Source of the DNA: Gnetum montanum
Lineage: Eukaryota > Streptophyta > Gnetopsida > Gnetales > Gnetaceae
Assembly (NCBI GenBank): GCA_015680685.1
Contig: MNCI01016577.1
Coordinates: 108,300 to 172,299 of the forward strand
Direction of reading: 5' to 3'
DNA length: 64,000 bases
Shown here: positions 12,531 through 25,031 of the stretch, piece by piece
How positions within the stretch are numbered: the stretch's first letter is position 1
Layout of the letters: the number at the start of each line of letters is the position of its first letter
The notes under the pieces: generated by a model
What the model was told of the DNA's origin: nothing
What the model saw: the letters and a program-made list of their open reading frames with translations, nothing else
The model's database searches: none
Made by a program: the position numbers and the translations under genes

Positions 12531-14455
12531 ATGTCCAAAACTTAAGAAAATGGATTAGTTTTTATCACAATATCACCATACATAATCTACTTCTCCCTCT
12601 TTTTGGACATGACCAAAGAGGATGATGCATATAAACTTGTATCTTAAGGATATATCATTTTAGAACAAAAACATATAGTTATGGAGAGTGATTACATAAC
12701 GAGCATAAGCATTATGACATAAATCTCTTCCCTTGTATGGATAGCATCAAAAAGAGTCTAAACACTTGTAAAAATGTTTCATGATATAATTGTTCATGAC
12801 ATAAAACCATTTTGCAAGAGAAATAGTTTGAAGAGTACAAATATCATTAATTTCATAGGGTTGATAAAGTAAAATTAGTTTTTATTAAGGGATGTCCTTC
12901 ATCTATTCACAATAGGAAGCATAGTTGATCCAAGTCTCTCAATAACTAGTCTACCATGATTCTAGAATCATCCAAGATTCTTTTGAAAAGATCAACAATC
13001 CAATAGCAAGTTCATGGCAAGAGGGTTTAAAACATGCATATTCAACTTTTAAGACAAAGCAACACATCTATTCATGCTAAATATATCAAAAGATCAAAAA
13101 CAACCAATCAACTTTTTATGCAAAATAAGAATTATAAAATAATATATGATAATTATGTTAAAGGAAAGAAAAATAGCATATGGATATACCTAATATCTTA
13201 CCAAGAGAAATCATGAATGCATATTGTAGTCCAAAATCTATTCTAGTATGTCTCAATTCATATTTGTAATAAGGACCTTAGGTACTTTAAAAGATATATT
13301 CTCAACATACAAAAGGTTACACAATAAATAGAGTTCATAGGTAGGTTTATATAACATAAACATTAGGAGATTTCACCATAAAAGTTCATCTTTAGATAAG
13401 GAGTTAATAAATATCCTCTTTTATAATATTATTAGATGAATATGCTCTTCCTTGCTCATTTTTTGTTGAGGGTGAGTTGAAATATGAAGTTTTCCTATTT
13501 GAGTGTCTTTTGGTAAAAGCATCAAAAGACACCCCGTACACTGGTGGCCTCTACATATGTGCAGATTCTAATGCTTCCTTTGGATCCTTTTGAATTATCT
13601 TTTATATATATATATAGATGTAATCAAAGTACTATCCCTAAAATTCAACATTAAGATCAAGTGTGGAGACTAAAGTCTCCTATTAATAGTAATTCATATT
13701 TATTCCTTTTGCAATGATACTATTCTTAGAAGATTCATGAATTGCATCAAAGGTACTAATTCAAATTCTTCAGCAAAAATATTCTAAAATTTTTTTGACT
13801 TTATGTTTTCAGAAAAAATCCATATCTTAAGGCAAAAAGCTTATTAGTTCATGAAGTTTATGCAAGAATTTTAAATCACTTGAAACTAATAGATCAAAAG
13901 GTGATTTTTCAATAAAAAAATTTAAAAGTTTACAAGTATCACAAACTTTCATTTAATCACATCATGTTCATACATACACAAGAGTTACCATAATTTAAAT
14001 TATTCTAATAGTATCAAATATATTCTTTTGTAAGTACTTATCTTAGCATTTGTAGAATACTAGAGCAAACATCCCATAGCTTGAAATGAAGTAAGCACAC
14101 ATCAACATAATTTAGTCTTTCCAAATTAAATACTGACATGATATTTAGAAAGAAAGAAAATAAAAACTTACCTTGACTTGCCTTACTTGCAACTAAGAAT
14201 TAAGGTGCCTAGAGTGCTAGAGAATGAGATTCCTCTTTTGAGGTTTCTCTTCTTGTACAAACTTCTTTAATTTTCAAGGCTTGGCACCCTTTCTCAAATT
14301 GTCTAGATAGCAAGTTCTCATTCTTAGGTTCCTTCCTCTTGATTCTCCAAACTTTTTAAACTTATTTATTCTTTTGAGTTGTTAAATATTTTTTGCCTTG
14401 CAAAAAATTCCTTTCTTAGTGCATTTTGATAAGACTAGGGAATCTTGTGATATGA
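12531..14455 (-). other. E6 interior without recognisable genes
   Basis: About 1.9 kb of AT-rich sequence. No frame on either strand shows RT, integrase or other known motifs. A short TA microsatellite lies near 13600. Confidence 0.5.
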
Positions 14456-15709
14456 CTAGGTACTCATATGATAAAACTTTAAATTGCACTCCCATTGTTT
14501 ATGCCAAAACTTATTACAATAATAACATATAATTCTCATATTGTAGAAAAAGTGATTAGAATGATCAAACCTTTGAGGAGTCTTTTGATGGATAGGAGCT
14601 TCTCCTAATGTAGTACCCTTACTCCTTGGAGATTCCTTTAGATGGGATGAAGGTTGTGTAGGTTCTTCTTCTTGGGAACAACATCCAAGTCCACTTTGAT
14701 CTTGTGGACTTCTTCCTTGTTCAAGAACCATTCAAAGGGACTCTTTTCCTTTAACTAGCCTTTCATTCACAAGCTTTACATTTGCAATTTCTTCCTTAGC
14801 TTGCCGATAAGAGAAGGTTAGCTTTTCCTTCTCAGCCCTTAGGTCTGAGATTTATTTTGTAAGATTAGAAATTATTGTATTCAATAAAGAAATTTCTTGA
14901 TCATTTTTTTTAATTGCTTGTTTAACTTTGTCTAAAGACTTTGAAAATTTAAAAGTTCATTACACAATAAATCAAACCTTTCATCCTCATTAAGTTCATC
15001 ATTTGAGGTATTAGTGTCATCATTGATGGAAGCCATGTAGACAAGGTGTGAATCCTTTACATTGTTCTCCCCCTCTTTTTCACTTTGCTATCCATAATTT
15101 GAACTTAAGTAGAAGTTTGTCTTTCTCATCTCCTCATCAATTTTGTCCTTTTGTTGTAACCTGCCACTACTAGGACATTCAGAGATCACATGGTCTGTTT
15201 CAACACATACCAAGAATTCTATTGATGATGAATCAAAATTAGAACTTAAAAAAAGTTTTTCCTCCAAATTGATTAGGGTTTTTTTGATTGAATCTCTTAC
15301 TCATCTACTTAGTCACATTGGTTAGTTTTTGAATCTCAACCTTAAGGTCCGAGTTCTCTTTCATGAGATGAAAACATTCATCATTAAGAACTTTAATTTT
15401 TATTTCCTTAGCATGTAAAGCATATTTTATCTTAATTCACAAATTTTCGAAAGAAAGAACTTCATGGAAAAATATCCCATACCTTTCTTCAAGGGAAACA
15501 TCATTTAGATAATTACAAGTTTTGTCAACTTTACAAGCATAGTCTTCTTTATTTCTGAATGTAAATAAGGAAATTAGAGACTTACCTTTACAAGGCAATA
15601 TATGAATTGAGCACATCAATTGATGAAGCATATTAATCTCTTTGTCCAAATGTATCCGATGTTGATAGGCCCTTTCATGTTCATTCTTGAAGATTGATGT
15701 AGAGTGCAA
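14456..15709 (-). pseudogene. E6 gag (zinc-knuckle) remnant
   Basis: The minus-strand frame 14731-14456 ends with CYYCNKFWHKQWEC, a complete CX2CX4HX4C nucleocapsid knuckle (Cys69, Cys72, His77, Cys82 of that 91-codon frame), preceded by a Ser/Pro/Gln-rich stretch. That is the usual gag C-terminal arrangement. The upstream frame 15709-15437 starts about 20 bp inside the PBS and is probably the gag N-terminal part, but it has no diagnostic motif. Stops and frame breaks lie between the two. Confidence 0.65.
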
Positions 15710-15718
15710 GAGTAGTAG

Positions 15719-15730
15719 GCTTTGATATCA
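15719..15730 (-). other. E6 primer-binding site
   Basis: Minus-strand TGATATCAAAGCC matches the plant initiator-Met PBS TGGTATCAGAGCC with two G-to-A changes. It lies two bases inside the 5' LTR. Confidence 0.8.
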
Positions 15731-15732
15731 CT

Positions 15733-17096
15733 TGAGGATCATCGAACTTAGAAAGGGGGTGGGGTGTGGGGGTTGGGGAGGAGAAAAAATAAGTTCTCCA
15801 AATTAAAAATTATTCAACACAAAGAACAAAACTAGATTTAATATGGTTCCCCAACTTAGGTAGTTCACATTTGAAGGGTAGATCACTTGCACACCTTTGG
15901 ACATTGCTCCTTAAAAAATGTGGTTTAGGGGAAATCACAACCTTTACAAAGTTTGAGCTCCATGAAGGAGAGTTTTGTCACTGCAACAACTCTAAGCCCC
16001 ACAAGGTCCCAACAAGCTCAAAGGTAGTTTGAAGGACACCACATCCTATATAAGCTCTAAGCTCTGCTTCAAAATGTTGTGATGCTACACCAACCACTCA
16101 ACCTCACAAGGTCTTGACAAGCTTAGAATGTGGTTTCAAGGATCCCACTACCTTTACAACTTGGCTTCACTCCAAAGTGTTGTGGTTCTATACCAAAACT
16201 TAATCTCATAGGATCCTAACAAGCTCAAGTAAGATGCCTTCCCGTAAGAAGCACATGAACCCCACAGGGCAACAAGAGAGAAAAAAATTATAAGAAGAGG
16301 ATGCAACTAGTTTTGTTGCTCCTTGTACTTTGAAGCACAACAAACTTTAACCACTTACAATAATAAAAAAGATAATACAATGAAAAACAACAATGATTAT
16401 AATGATTGCTAAATGATTTCAATTGATAGTATACTTTGCTTGCTTGTTTCCAAATGACAATAAATTCTTCTTATAGCCACTATGTTTCCAAATTCATCCC
16501 AGAACTTGTGCAATAGCTAGCTAATGGTCATGGAAGACATCTTCTTCATGTTTAAGACATCTTTCTACATTTGGCCTCTATTCTGGGAAGACATCTTCAT
16601 TTGGTGAAAGACATCTTTTTGTAATTGGCCTCAATTTCAAGAAGAAATATTTATTTGGGAAAAGATGTCTTTTTTTGATGAAATACATCTACCATTTTGT
16701 AGAGACATCTTCATCTATGATACCTTTTGGAAATACATCTTTGGTATGGGAAAGATGTATCTTCTATAGGGGCCAAAAATGAAATTGCTTATTTTGATGC
16801 TAAGAGCCTCTTGATACCTCCAAACAAGTTCCCATAGACCGTATAACCTCCTAGACTCATCAAAATGAGCTAAATGCACTTTGAAACATGCCAAAACATC
16901 TAGGAATTATCCTTAATAAAAATTACATATTTTTCTTGAATTCTTCGTATTTTTCCGTGTTCCCTTAAGTCCTTGTGATCCCAAATTTGCTTGTGAGTCC
17001 TTGAGACCTTTGCTCTTGCTCCTATAAATACAACAACCATAGAAACATCATTGTACTCCATTTTTCTTAACACTTTGACATACCAAAAGGTCAACA
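15733..17096 (-). repeat. E6 5' LTR
   Basis: Partner of 11218-12512. It carries a short G-rich expansion at 15757-15780 that is absent from the other copy. It ends ...GGTCAACA before the target duplication TACCC. Confidence 0.85.
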
Positions 17097-20000
17097 TACC
17101 CACCTCCAACACTACATTTCGAAACCTCCACACCTCACTAGGATCTCTAGAAATCTTAAGAAAATCAACAAAACTAAGTTTCCACATGGAATTATGCTAG
17201 GGATTAGGAGGGCTACATTAGGCCAACATAGTCCCAATGACTACCTAGCGTAGTTGACTTAAAAATCCAAAAACCCATCACTTATGAACTACAACTAAAC
17301 TTTTGACAACACCAGAGTAGCAACCTTGGTCAAATCTTACCACTTCTTCCCCTTTTGACATCCAGACATGGACTATGTTGGATGGGGAGATGGGACTATG
17401 CTAGGCCAACATTGTCCATGCCCAAGGCTTAGCATAGTCTCATTGAGGCTACCAAGAACACTGTAAACCATGAAACTTAATCTTGGTCAATCCCAAAACC
17501 CTAGTTTAGGCTTGTACGACCATGAAGCCTACTTTTATCTACATTTGATAGTTTTAACCATGACTACACTAAGTGGGAAAGAGAGTACATTAGGCTAGTG
17601 TAGTCCCTACCCAAGGTCCAAAGTACTCCCATTAAGATTGTCCAAACACACTAAAACCATGCAATTTGCCTTTAAAAAAACCCTAACACCTTTTCCTAGC
17701 TAGTTTTATTTTGAACACTTGCATGTTTCACCAATTTTAGTCATCCTACACTCGCTATGCTATGTGGAACTTGGGACTACGTTGGGCTAGTGTAGTCTAC
17801 TCCAGAGTCCAATGTAGTCCTCCAAAAATTGGTGGAAAGTTTCTAGGAAAAACCTAAAAAAGCCTTGTACCAACCAATTTAGTATCTAATCATACCATTT
17901 TTCATCATTTTTAGCCACTCCAAACTAAACTACACTAAGAGGAAAGGAGGACTACGCTAGGCTAGCCTAAGTAACCTAGGATTGTCGTCAACAAGCCTAG
18001 GAGGCCTACCCAAGTCTTTGTGACCTTGAAACTTGAATTTTTTTCATGATTTTTGATACCACCAACTTGGTCCACACTAGAGGAGATGAGGACTATGCTA
18101 GGCTAGCATAGTCCCCTCAAAAAATTATAAAAAATATAAAAAACCATGCAAGTTGATACCTAAAAATCCTAGAATTCCATTTGGAGTTTCCTAATGATAG
18201 AACATTTAATTTTTAAATAATTTTGACCTACTAAGATGGGACTATGGTGAAGGAGGTGAGGACTATGCTGGGTCAATGTAGTCCCTCTCCAAAGCTAGTG
18301 TAGTCCTCTAAAAATAAGTAAAAACTTGTCAAAATAACTTGAACTACTATCAATGAAACCCCAAAAATCTTGTCCATGTCCATGTGACTTCAAAAATTTT
18401 GATTTTCATCATTTCTGGCCACTTCCACCATGAGTACATTGAGGTAGGGTGGGGACTACATTGGCCTAGTGTAGTTCCTTTCTAGGGCTAGCATAGTCCA
18501 TGAAAAACTATACAAAATTACTCAAGATTGACTTACATTTGATGCTGATAAATCCTAAACCCTTCTATAAGCCTTTTTGACTCCAAAAACTAGCATTTTC
18601 TATTAATTTTCTTATGCCCACCCTACCTAGATTGAATGGAGGCTGGGACTACATTAGCCTAGTGTAGTCCCACTCCAAGCTTACTGCAGTCCCTCAAAAT
18701 TGCAATAAAGCTTACCAAAAATGACCTATATTTATTTTCAGTTGACTCTAGAACCTTGCTAGAACACCTTGTTAATCATGGAAACTCTTGATAACCACCC
18801 AAGCCTAGAATACACTAGTAGGAATGTCGGACTATACTAGGCTAGCATAGTCCTAATCCAACCCCAACATAGTCCACATCATCAATTTCACAGTAGTCCA
18901 AACATCACTCAGAAAACACCACTGCTAACTATAGGATCTTTCCAAGACACATTAAGACCACTATGCCTTGCATTTGAGACAAAATTCATCCTTTGTGGTC
19001 ATCCAAAGCATGACTACATTGAGGAGGAACTAGGAATATCTTGGGCTAGTGTAGTCCACACCAAACTGCCTAAAGTTAATCAAACATACATCAAATCCAC
19101 TTTTGGCCAAGCCTAGCACATTGTTGAAGATTGTATAACCATGGAACCTAACTTTTCTCATCATTTTTGACCCTTGCAATCTTACTACCTTAAGGATGAG
19201 TTAAAACTATACTAGGCTAGCATAGTCCACTACCAATCCTAGCATAGTCCCCATAAACATACTTAAAATTGACAAAATTGCTCAAAAACCACTTCTATGA
19301 GTTTTGGAGCCCACCAGAGTTAAATTTAGCAATGAAACTCAATTTTTCAACCTTCCTAGTATGGATACACTAAAGGGAGGACTAGGACTACACTAGGCCA
19401 ACGTAGTCCATACCCAAGTCCAACACAGTCCACTTGGGAGTGGCTAAAATAGCTCTAGAACTACCCAAATCAACTCTTGGAAGACCTACAACCCTATAGG
19501 AACATGCCTAGACCTTGGAACATTGGGAAGCAAGCCAAAATTCATTATTTTTAAACCTTTTTCATTTGGAATCCTTGTCTATGCTTGGAATTGCATACCT
19601 TGTGTAGTCCCATGGTATTTTGCAATTCAAGGCCTAAACAATCATGAGAACCGATAATTTCTATACTAAAACCCTAGTAAGCAATACCAGTGACTATAGA
19701 AGCCCATTAAGATAATTTATTGAGCTCAAAATTCACTAGAATTCATTTTCCACTCAACAGTATGTTGAGGAAGCTAAGGACTACACTAGGTTAGCATAGT
19801 CCCACTTGGGAGAGAAATGTGGCAATGAAAACCAATAGTAAATAGCTTAGAATATGCCAAAATTGATCTAAAGTGACTAAAACCTTACCCCATTGCTCCC
19901 AATTATAGATTCCACCTCATTTTAGCTTTGAAAACCTCATAAACTCATTCATCCCCTTGTTACTACACTAGGGTCCCATAGCCTAGCATAGTCATCATAA

Positions 20001-20230
20001 GAAACAAGTTGTTTCCATTTTTTGGAAGTGAAAATGGTGCCAAAGCTTGTTAATTTTCAATACCTATGCCTTGCGCTAGCTATGTAGAACATTGAGAGCC
20101 TGAAAATGATCATATTAAACCTTGAAAAGTCTCCCTAAACATTAACTAAACTAGAGGTAGGTAGGACTACATTGGGCTAGTGTAGTCACTAGTAGCGCCC
20201 AATGTAATCATAGAAAAAGTTATTAATTTT
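17097..20230 (+). repeat. E1 palindrome field, part 2
   Basis: Non-coding continuation of 10150-11217. Palindrome centres lie near 17220, 17400, 17590, 17785, 17960, 18100, 18270, 18460, 18660, 18840, 19040, 19220, 19400, 19790, 19985 and 20180, about 140-200 bp apart. A typical copy (17774 onward) reads GGACTACGTT, GGGCT, AGTGTAGTC. Many units also hold a second half-site (CAATGTAGTCC or AGCATAGTCC). Between palindromes the text is diverged but keeps common phrases such as CCATGCAACTTG and CAAAAACCCTAG. Confidence 0.8.
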
Positions 20231-20289
20231 ACTTTAAAATAGCTATAGAATGACCTTCTCATGTGCTCAATCTCTTTTGACAATCCTAT

Positions 20290-20780
20290 AGCCTCATACC
20301 ATGACCTGATAAGGCATAAAAATAGCAAAATATAACCCTATTTGACTAGTATTAGCCAAGTTTTAGTACATGTATTCCATTTTCATGGATTTGAGCTTAG
20401 TTCATGGTGCTATGACTTGTTTTTGATCTTTCTTTGCATTGTTGATCTTATTTCCCATCAATTGGTCTTTCATGGCCTCTACATAGCTTTAATCTAACCA
20501 TATCCACCTTATTATGGCCTTTGTTAACCCTTTTTAAGCCTTGGATTGGTGCTAAATTATTGGGTTTGGCCATCTTTGACTACCAAGGCCTTAAATTTGC
20601 ACCATGGCCTGCTAAAGCCTAAAACTATCAAAATTGTAACCATAGTTGACCATGTTTTCCACCTTGATTAGTTTAGCCTTATCTCATCATGTTGCAACTT
20701 ATTTTTAATCCTATTTTCAACCTTCTTGTTCCCATCATTTAGCCTTTGTTTGACCTCTTATAGACTTTGTTGACCTTGTT
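20290..20780 (+). repeat. Short-repeat block before E1 integrase remnant
   Basis: Loose copies of GGCCT-G/A-CTAAGGCC-TAAAACTA-CAAAAT, alternating with TTGACC phrases. It is the same word family as 9720-9895 and 21150-21345. Confidence 0.5.
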
Positions 20781-20929
20781 TGACCATGAGAAGCCATGTT
20801 TTGGATAATTACCATAGTATTCTATATCATTTTAACATTATTTACTCATTTTTACTTAGGTGATACTTAATGTGCTTATGGTGGACATGTAGGATTAGAG
20901 TATGGAAACCAAAACATCCCCATAACCCT

Positions 20930-21127
20930 AATAAGCACAAGATCAAGGAAGGGGAGCTAGTCCTCAAAGCCATTTTTGAGCTTGTAGATAAATTATCAGC
21001 CAACTGGGAAGGACCTTTCTTGGTTACTAAAGCATATGACAACAACACATTCAGAATAGTAGACATGAATGGAAATGAGTTGGCCAACCCAATTAATCAT
21101 TCCTATCTAAAGCCATACTACATGTAG
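20930..21127 (+). pseudogene. E1 integrase C-terminal remnant
   Basis: An open stretch ending in TAG. It gives IKEGELVLKAIFELVDKLS, ANWEGPFLVTKAY and NELANPINHSYLKPYYM, matching the E3 integrase tail (ANWEGPFLVIDAY, NELANPVNHVYLKWYFI). This is the GPF/Y-type C-terminal module that follows the catalytic core in Ty3/gypsy integrases. The zinc finger, the DDE core and everything upstream in pol are absent, so only about 65 codons remain. The match at the stop confirms the true end of pol. Confidence 0.85.
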
Positions 21128-21149
21128 CTACCAATAGTTAACAGGTGAA

Positions 21150-21345
21150 CCTACTTTCAATGGCTTGCCAAGGCCTTAAATTGGAAAAATATCTTGCTAA
21201 GGCCTTAAACTAGTAAGATGGCCTACCAAGGCCTTAAATTGGCAAAATGGCCTATCAAGGCCTTAAATCAGCATCATAGTTTACTTAGACCTTAAACTAG
21301 CACCACGACCTACCAAGGCCTTAAACTAGAAACACATGTAACCTC
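21150..21345 (+). repeat. Post-integrase short-repeat block of E1
   Basis: Six units of the form GCCTACCAAGGCCTTAAAC/T followed by TAGCAA or TGGCAA, about 32-36 bp apart, directly after the pol stop. The E3 counterpart is at 56195-56640. Confidence 0.75.
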
Positions 21346-22224
21346 TAGTGATTGGGTTTATTGATTGTTCTATATGGCCTTACATATTTCATTGTAATGA
21401 CATGATTTCTTTACTTGGCTTTCTTATCCTCTTGGACTTGTGTTTGTAAGATGAAGCCTAGAGTCATTGTAGAGGTGCAAATCATAATGATAGCAAGTTA
21501 TCATGTAACCTTGATGTGTGAGATTTAGTGAGTTATCTTGCCATACCAAGAGTACTTGTTTCACATCATTTTCTTTTCCTTGAGGCTAACCCTGTAGCTT
21601 GATCATAACCTTCCTTATCTTGGATGATAATGTTGACTAATGTTTGACACTCATGAACTATGGCTATACAACATCCCTTCATCATGCTCCACTATCAAGT
21701 CCATTAGATGTAACACACTTCATTCAATGGGAAACCATGTAATTTGTTGAGTGTAACACACCTGACTCAATGGGAAAACCAATTCTAGAGTAGCTTTGCA
21801 AAGAAACCCAATCAAGGTTTCACCCAAAAAAGGTGGGGGGGGGGGGGGGGGGGGGCGGGGGGCAGGGGGGAGAAAATTGCCAATAAGGAAAATGGCTAAT
21901 AAAGCCTCAAAAGCCCAAACCAATGGCTCCAGACATACAAAGGAAGGATCCTAGTGGCCAAAGAAACCTTGGAGCTAAGTAATTGATCCTCAAATGCATT
22001 CGTCAAGTGACCAATCCTTCCAAAGATGAAGTGCCAAAAAACACTAATAGATCAACATGTTAGTGACATAGCCATGATGCCAACATTTGAAATGCATTGT
22101 TATCCCTCATAACCATTTCCTTATCATAACCTTCTTTATTCATCATAAGCACTCTTGAGCATGGTTCAACACTATTGGATCAAGTGTAGAGAGGAGGTGT
22201 TATGTAAATCCTCTAGACATCAAC
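21346..22224 (+). other. E1 3' untranslated region
   Basis: No gene seen. A segment at about 21660-21770 (TGTAACACAC, TCAATGGGAAA) matches, in reverse complement, the E4 3' region near 41160-41230, so these two elements share 3' leader sequence. Confidence 0.5.
21834..21871 (+). repeat. Poly-G run
   Basis: About 20 consecutive G, then C, six G, CA and six G before AGAAAA. It could form quadruplex DNA. Such a run is also a common place for sequencing or assembly error, so its exact length is uncertain. Confidence 0.8.
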
Positions 22225-22237
22225 AAATAAGGGCCAA
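22225..22237 (+). other. E1 polypurine tract
   Basis: AAATAAGGGCCAA abuts TGAAACACC. It is a decayed form of AAAGAGGGGCCA(T/A) seen in E3 and E2. Confidence 0.7.
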
Positions 22238-23966
22238 TGAAACACCACCAAATTTCATGTTGCAACTTTTATTTCCAAACTTGGGGCAAGGACTCATTAT
22301 AAATGTAAGATATGTAGTCCTTGAGCTACAATCTTGCATACTTCAACTTTTTGAGACTAAAAAATGATTTAAAAGTTGTTATTTCCTTATTTCCCAAGTA
22401 GAAAAGTGTACCCCATGTCCATAGTTGGGCTTGGGAAGGCCAAAAATGCCTTTGGAATGGCTAAATACAACATTTTCATGGGTTTTTGTAGGGGTATAGC
22501 CCCAACTACGTTGGAGCCATTTTCAGTAGTAACAGTAACTACATTTTTAGTAGTCATAGTAACTGCATTTTTAGTAGTCACTGTAACTACATTTTCAGTT
22601 GTTGTAGTAGCCAGTGTACTCACCACCAAGACCTAGCAAAAGTGCAATGTTGGGATTATCAAAATTTTCATTTTTCCAACAATAGCCAACGTAGTCATTC
22701 CAAGTCAGCAATGGCCAGAGTAGACGACTTTTTTCACCAGGCATGACACTTTCGAATGGATTCTAGCATTTTCATAGTTTTTAACTTTTTTCATATTTTT
22801 CACCACTTTTGCTATTTTTCATCAACCTTAGCATAGTCTGCCAATGCTAGTATAGTAGGAATGATGTCAGTGTAGTCACAAAAGTCCATTTACTATTTAT
22901 GGTAAATGAATGGGTCTTGTGGCTATAGTCCATTCTAGGATTATCATAAATGATAACTATGCTTATAGTAGATGAAAGTTTATCATTATGAGTGTAGTGA
23001 AAGCACTACCAGTGTAGTCACAAAAGTCCATTTACTATTTATGGTTAACAGATGGGTTTTGTTAGTGTAGTCAATTCTGTACTTACCACAAATAGTAACT
23101 ATGTTGATAGTAGATGATGAACTATGCTAGCAGTAGATGACCGTTGCAGCCCATAATCAATGCCAATTTGTTAGCAATTAGTGGTAGTCAATGGTTGACC
23201 CAAAAATGGTAAACCTAAACCTATAAATATCGAACATCGATACCTTTTTCAAGTTCTAAACTTTGGGCATTTGCATTCTATACCACAATTTTAGGAATTT
23301 GGCATTTTCAACTTTCATAGTAGTTCTAAACCTCCCTCATCCATCAAACCTATTTGCAATCCAAATACACTTTTAATAGAAAAAATTGGCACTACACTAG
23401 GAGTAGACACCCCATGTAACTACCATTACATTGAAAGTGTAAACCTAGTCCCATTTCTAGGTTCTAGATATGGTGGAAACTGACTGAAATTTGTAGTAGG
23501 TCAAAACTAGGAACCAACTAGATCATGGAGGCAACTCTCTCTAATAGACTTCAAGCTTTAGCAAGCAACTTCCTATGCCCTTAGCATGAAATTGTACTTT
23601 GTGAACCCAATTCTTTTATATTCTTTATAAATCTAGTTGTTCATGTTGTGCAAATTTTAATTTCTATTTCCATTTCTACACTTAGTTTCTATAACTACAA
23701 TTCCATTTATGTTTTCATTTTTAGTACGTCATTTTCATTTACATTTCCATTTTTAGTAGGCCATTTCTGTCTATGTTTTTGATCACATTCATGATTCCAA
23801 AACCTTTTCTATTTTACATTCTATAAGTCCCTAGATGACCAGCAAGATCATCTAGGGTATCCTGAGTTCCATTTTTTGAAGGCCCTTAGAATTTAGGGTT
23901 AAAACTGTTCAAGTGCTTAGATATTTCAATTTTTCATTCCAATAATAAAGATTTCCAGATCTAACA
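22238..23966 (+). repeat. E1 3' LTR
   Basis: Begins TGAAACACCACC and ends ATCTAACA. It aligns with 2321-3996 over its whole length and contains a TATA-like CTATAAATAT near 23222. Differences from the 5' copy are numerous, consistent with age. Confidence 0.82.
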
Positions 23967-25031
23967 ATGCTGACACCAGTGACTTTGAAACTCAAAAAGC
24001 TAAGACAAACAAGCTTAAAATTAGTCAATATCTATTCCACACACTAGGCACATAGGCCTCACATGTTGGCTAGTATGTGTTGCAATGTGTGAGGATTTTT
24101 TATAGGTTTTCAACACTCAAAATCACTTAGAATTTGATTAGTAGATCTTGGGAGTCCTAAACTAGAAATCAACCTAAGATTTAATCTTTTTTGAGCCAAG
24201 AGAAGCTAAATTTAGCCCTCACACATTGAACTTGCAAGCTCCACACACTACCCAACATGTGGAATAGTGTGTTGGCTTTTAAAAAAATCTCTTTTTTGAC
24301 TTATTTTGGCTTAAAAATAGTTATTTTGACATTAAAACTGATGTGTTTCCCTAAACTCCTAATATAGCAAAAGAGCTAACTCTAAGAACTCCAAAAGCCA
24401 AATACTAACTTCCTACATGCTGGTACCCTAGCCTCACATGTTTCCCAGGGTGTAAGCCAGCATGTGGGGTCTTTGAAAACCTTCTACTAGCTTTTACTAA
24501 CCTCAAACTTAGCTTATTTCACTCCCTAGGCCACTAAGCTAATATCAAGATTATATAATAACCAATAACAATTTAAAAGAGCCCCTCAAGCTAAGTCTTT
24601 AACTCTACATGCTAACAACACATATGGCACATGTTGGCCAATGTGTAGGCTATCATGGAGGATATAAAAAATCTTTTTTTCAACCCAAAATAACTTTAGA
24701 TGGTCATAAAAGTTACTAAAATCCTTCTCCAAAGTCTAGATGATATCATAGAAGCCTAAGAATGCTAAGAACTAAGTCTAGACCACTCAAAACTTGCATG
24801 GCCAGATCTCATGGGATACTAGTCCCACACACTATACAACATGTGGGGTTAGTACTTGGGCTCCATACTAGTTAAAACTAAGTTAAAAGTTGTCCATTAG
24901 TTGCTTGGTGCTTTTTGGAAGACATACAGCTAAAGATGGAGTAGAAACGTGACCTTGGGAAGCTGCTAGAACATGATTTTTACATCAACACACTATGGCC
25001 ACATGTCCCACACACTATGCAACATGTGGAC
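23967..25031 (+). repeat. E0 palindrome field, middle part
   Basis: Continues the repeat seen at 1560-2320. Inverted arms of the CACATGTTGG / CATGTGG type lie near 24050, 24235, 24440, 24610, 24830 and 25010, roughly 170-220 bp apart. For example, AACATGTGG follows CCACACACTA near 24830. No gene. E2 inserted at the end of the last unit. Confidence 0.7.
25027..25031. other. E2 target-site duplication (left)
   Basis: TGGAC, repeated exactly at 35182-35186. Confidence 0.9.

Larger units (their letters stand above)
11218..17096 (-). mobile_element. E6: copia-like, gag-only LTR element
   Basis: Two LTRs (11218-12512 and 15733-17096) flanked by a perfect 5-bp duplication TACCC (11213-11217 and 17097-17101). 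On the minus strand the PBS TGATATCAAAGCC is a decayed TGGTATCAGAGCC, the initiator-Met tRNA site typical of Ty1/copia elements. A purine run precedes the 3' LTR. The 3.2-kb interior shows a gag-type zinc knuckle but no protease, integrase or RT, so the element appears non-autonomous. It lies inside the E1 palindrome field and is therefore younger than E1. Confidence 0.85.
2321..23966 (+). mobile_element. E1: decayed Ty3/gypsy Tat-type element
   Basis: Defined by two related terminal repeats (2321-3996 and 22238-23966), a decayed PBS just inside the left one, a decayed polypurine tract just before the right one, and gag, protease and integrase remnants in order between them. RT, both RNases H and most of integrase are missing. 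The coding part is swamped by a foreign insert (~6440-9050), by the copia-like E6 (11218-17096) and by a palindrome-bearing repeat field. The flanks GTTCT (2316-2320) and ATGCT (23967-23971) match at only three of five bases, as expected for an old insertion. Joining the flanks restores continuity of the E0 repeat unit, which supports the boundaries. Confidence 0.82.
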
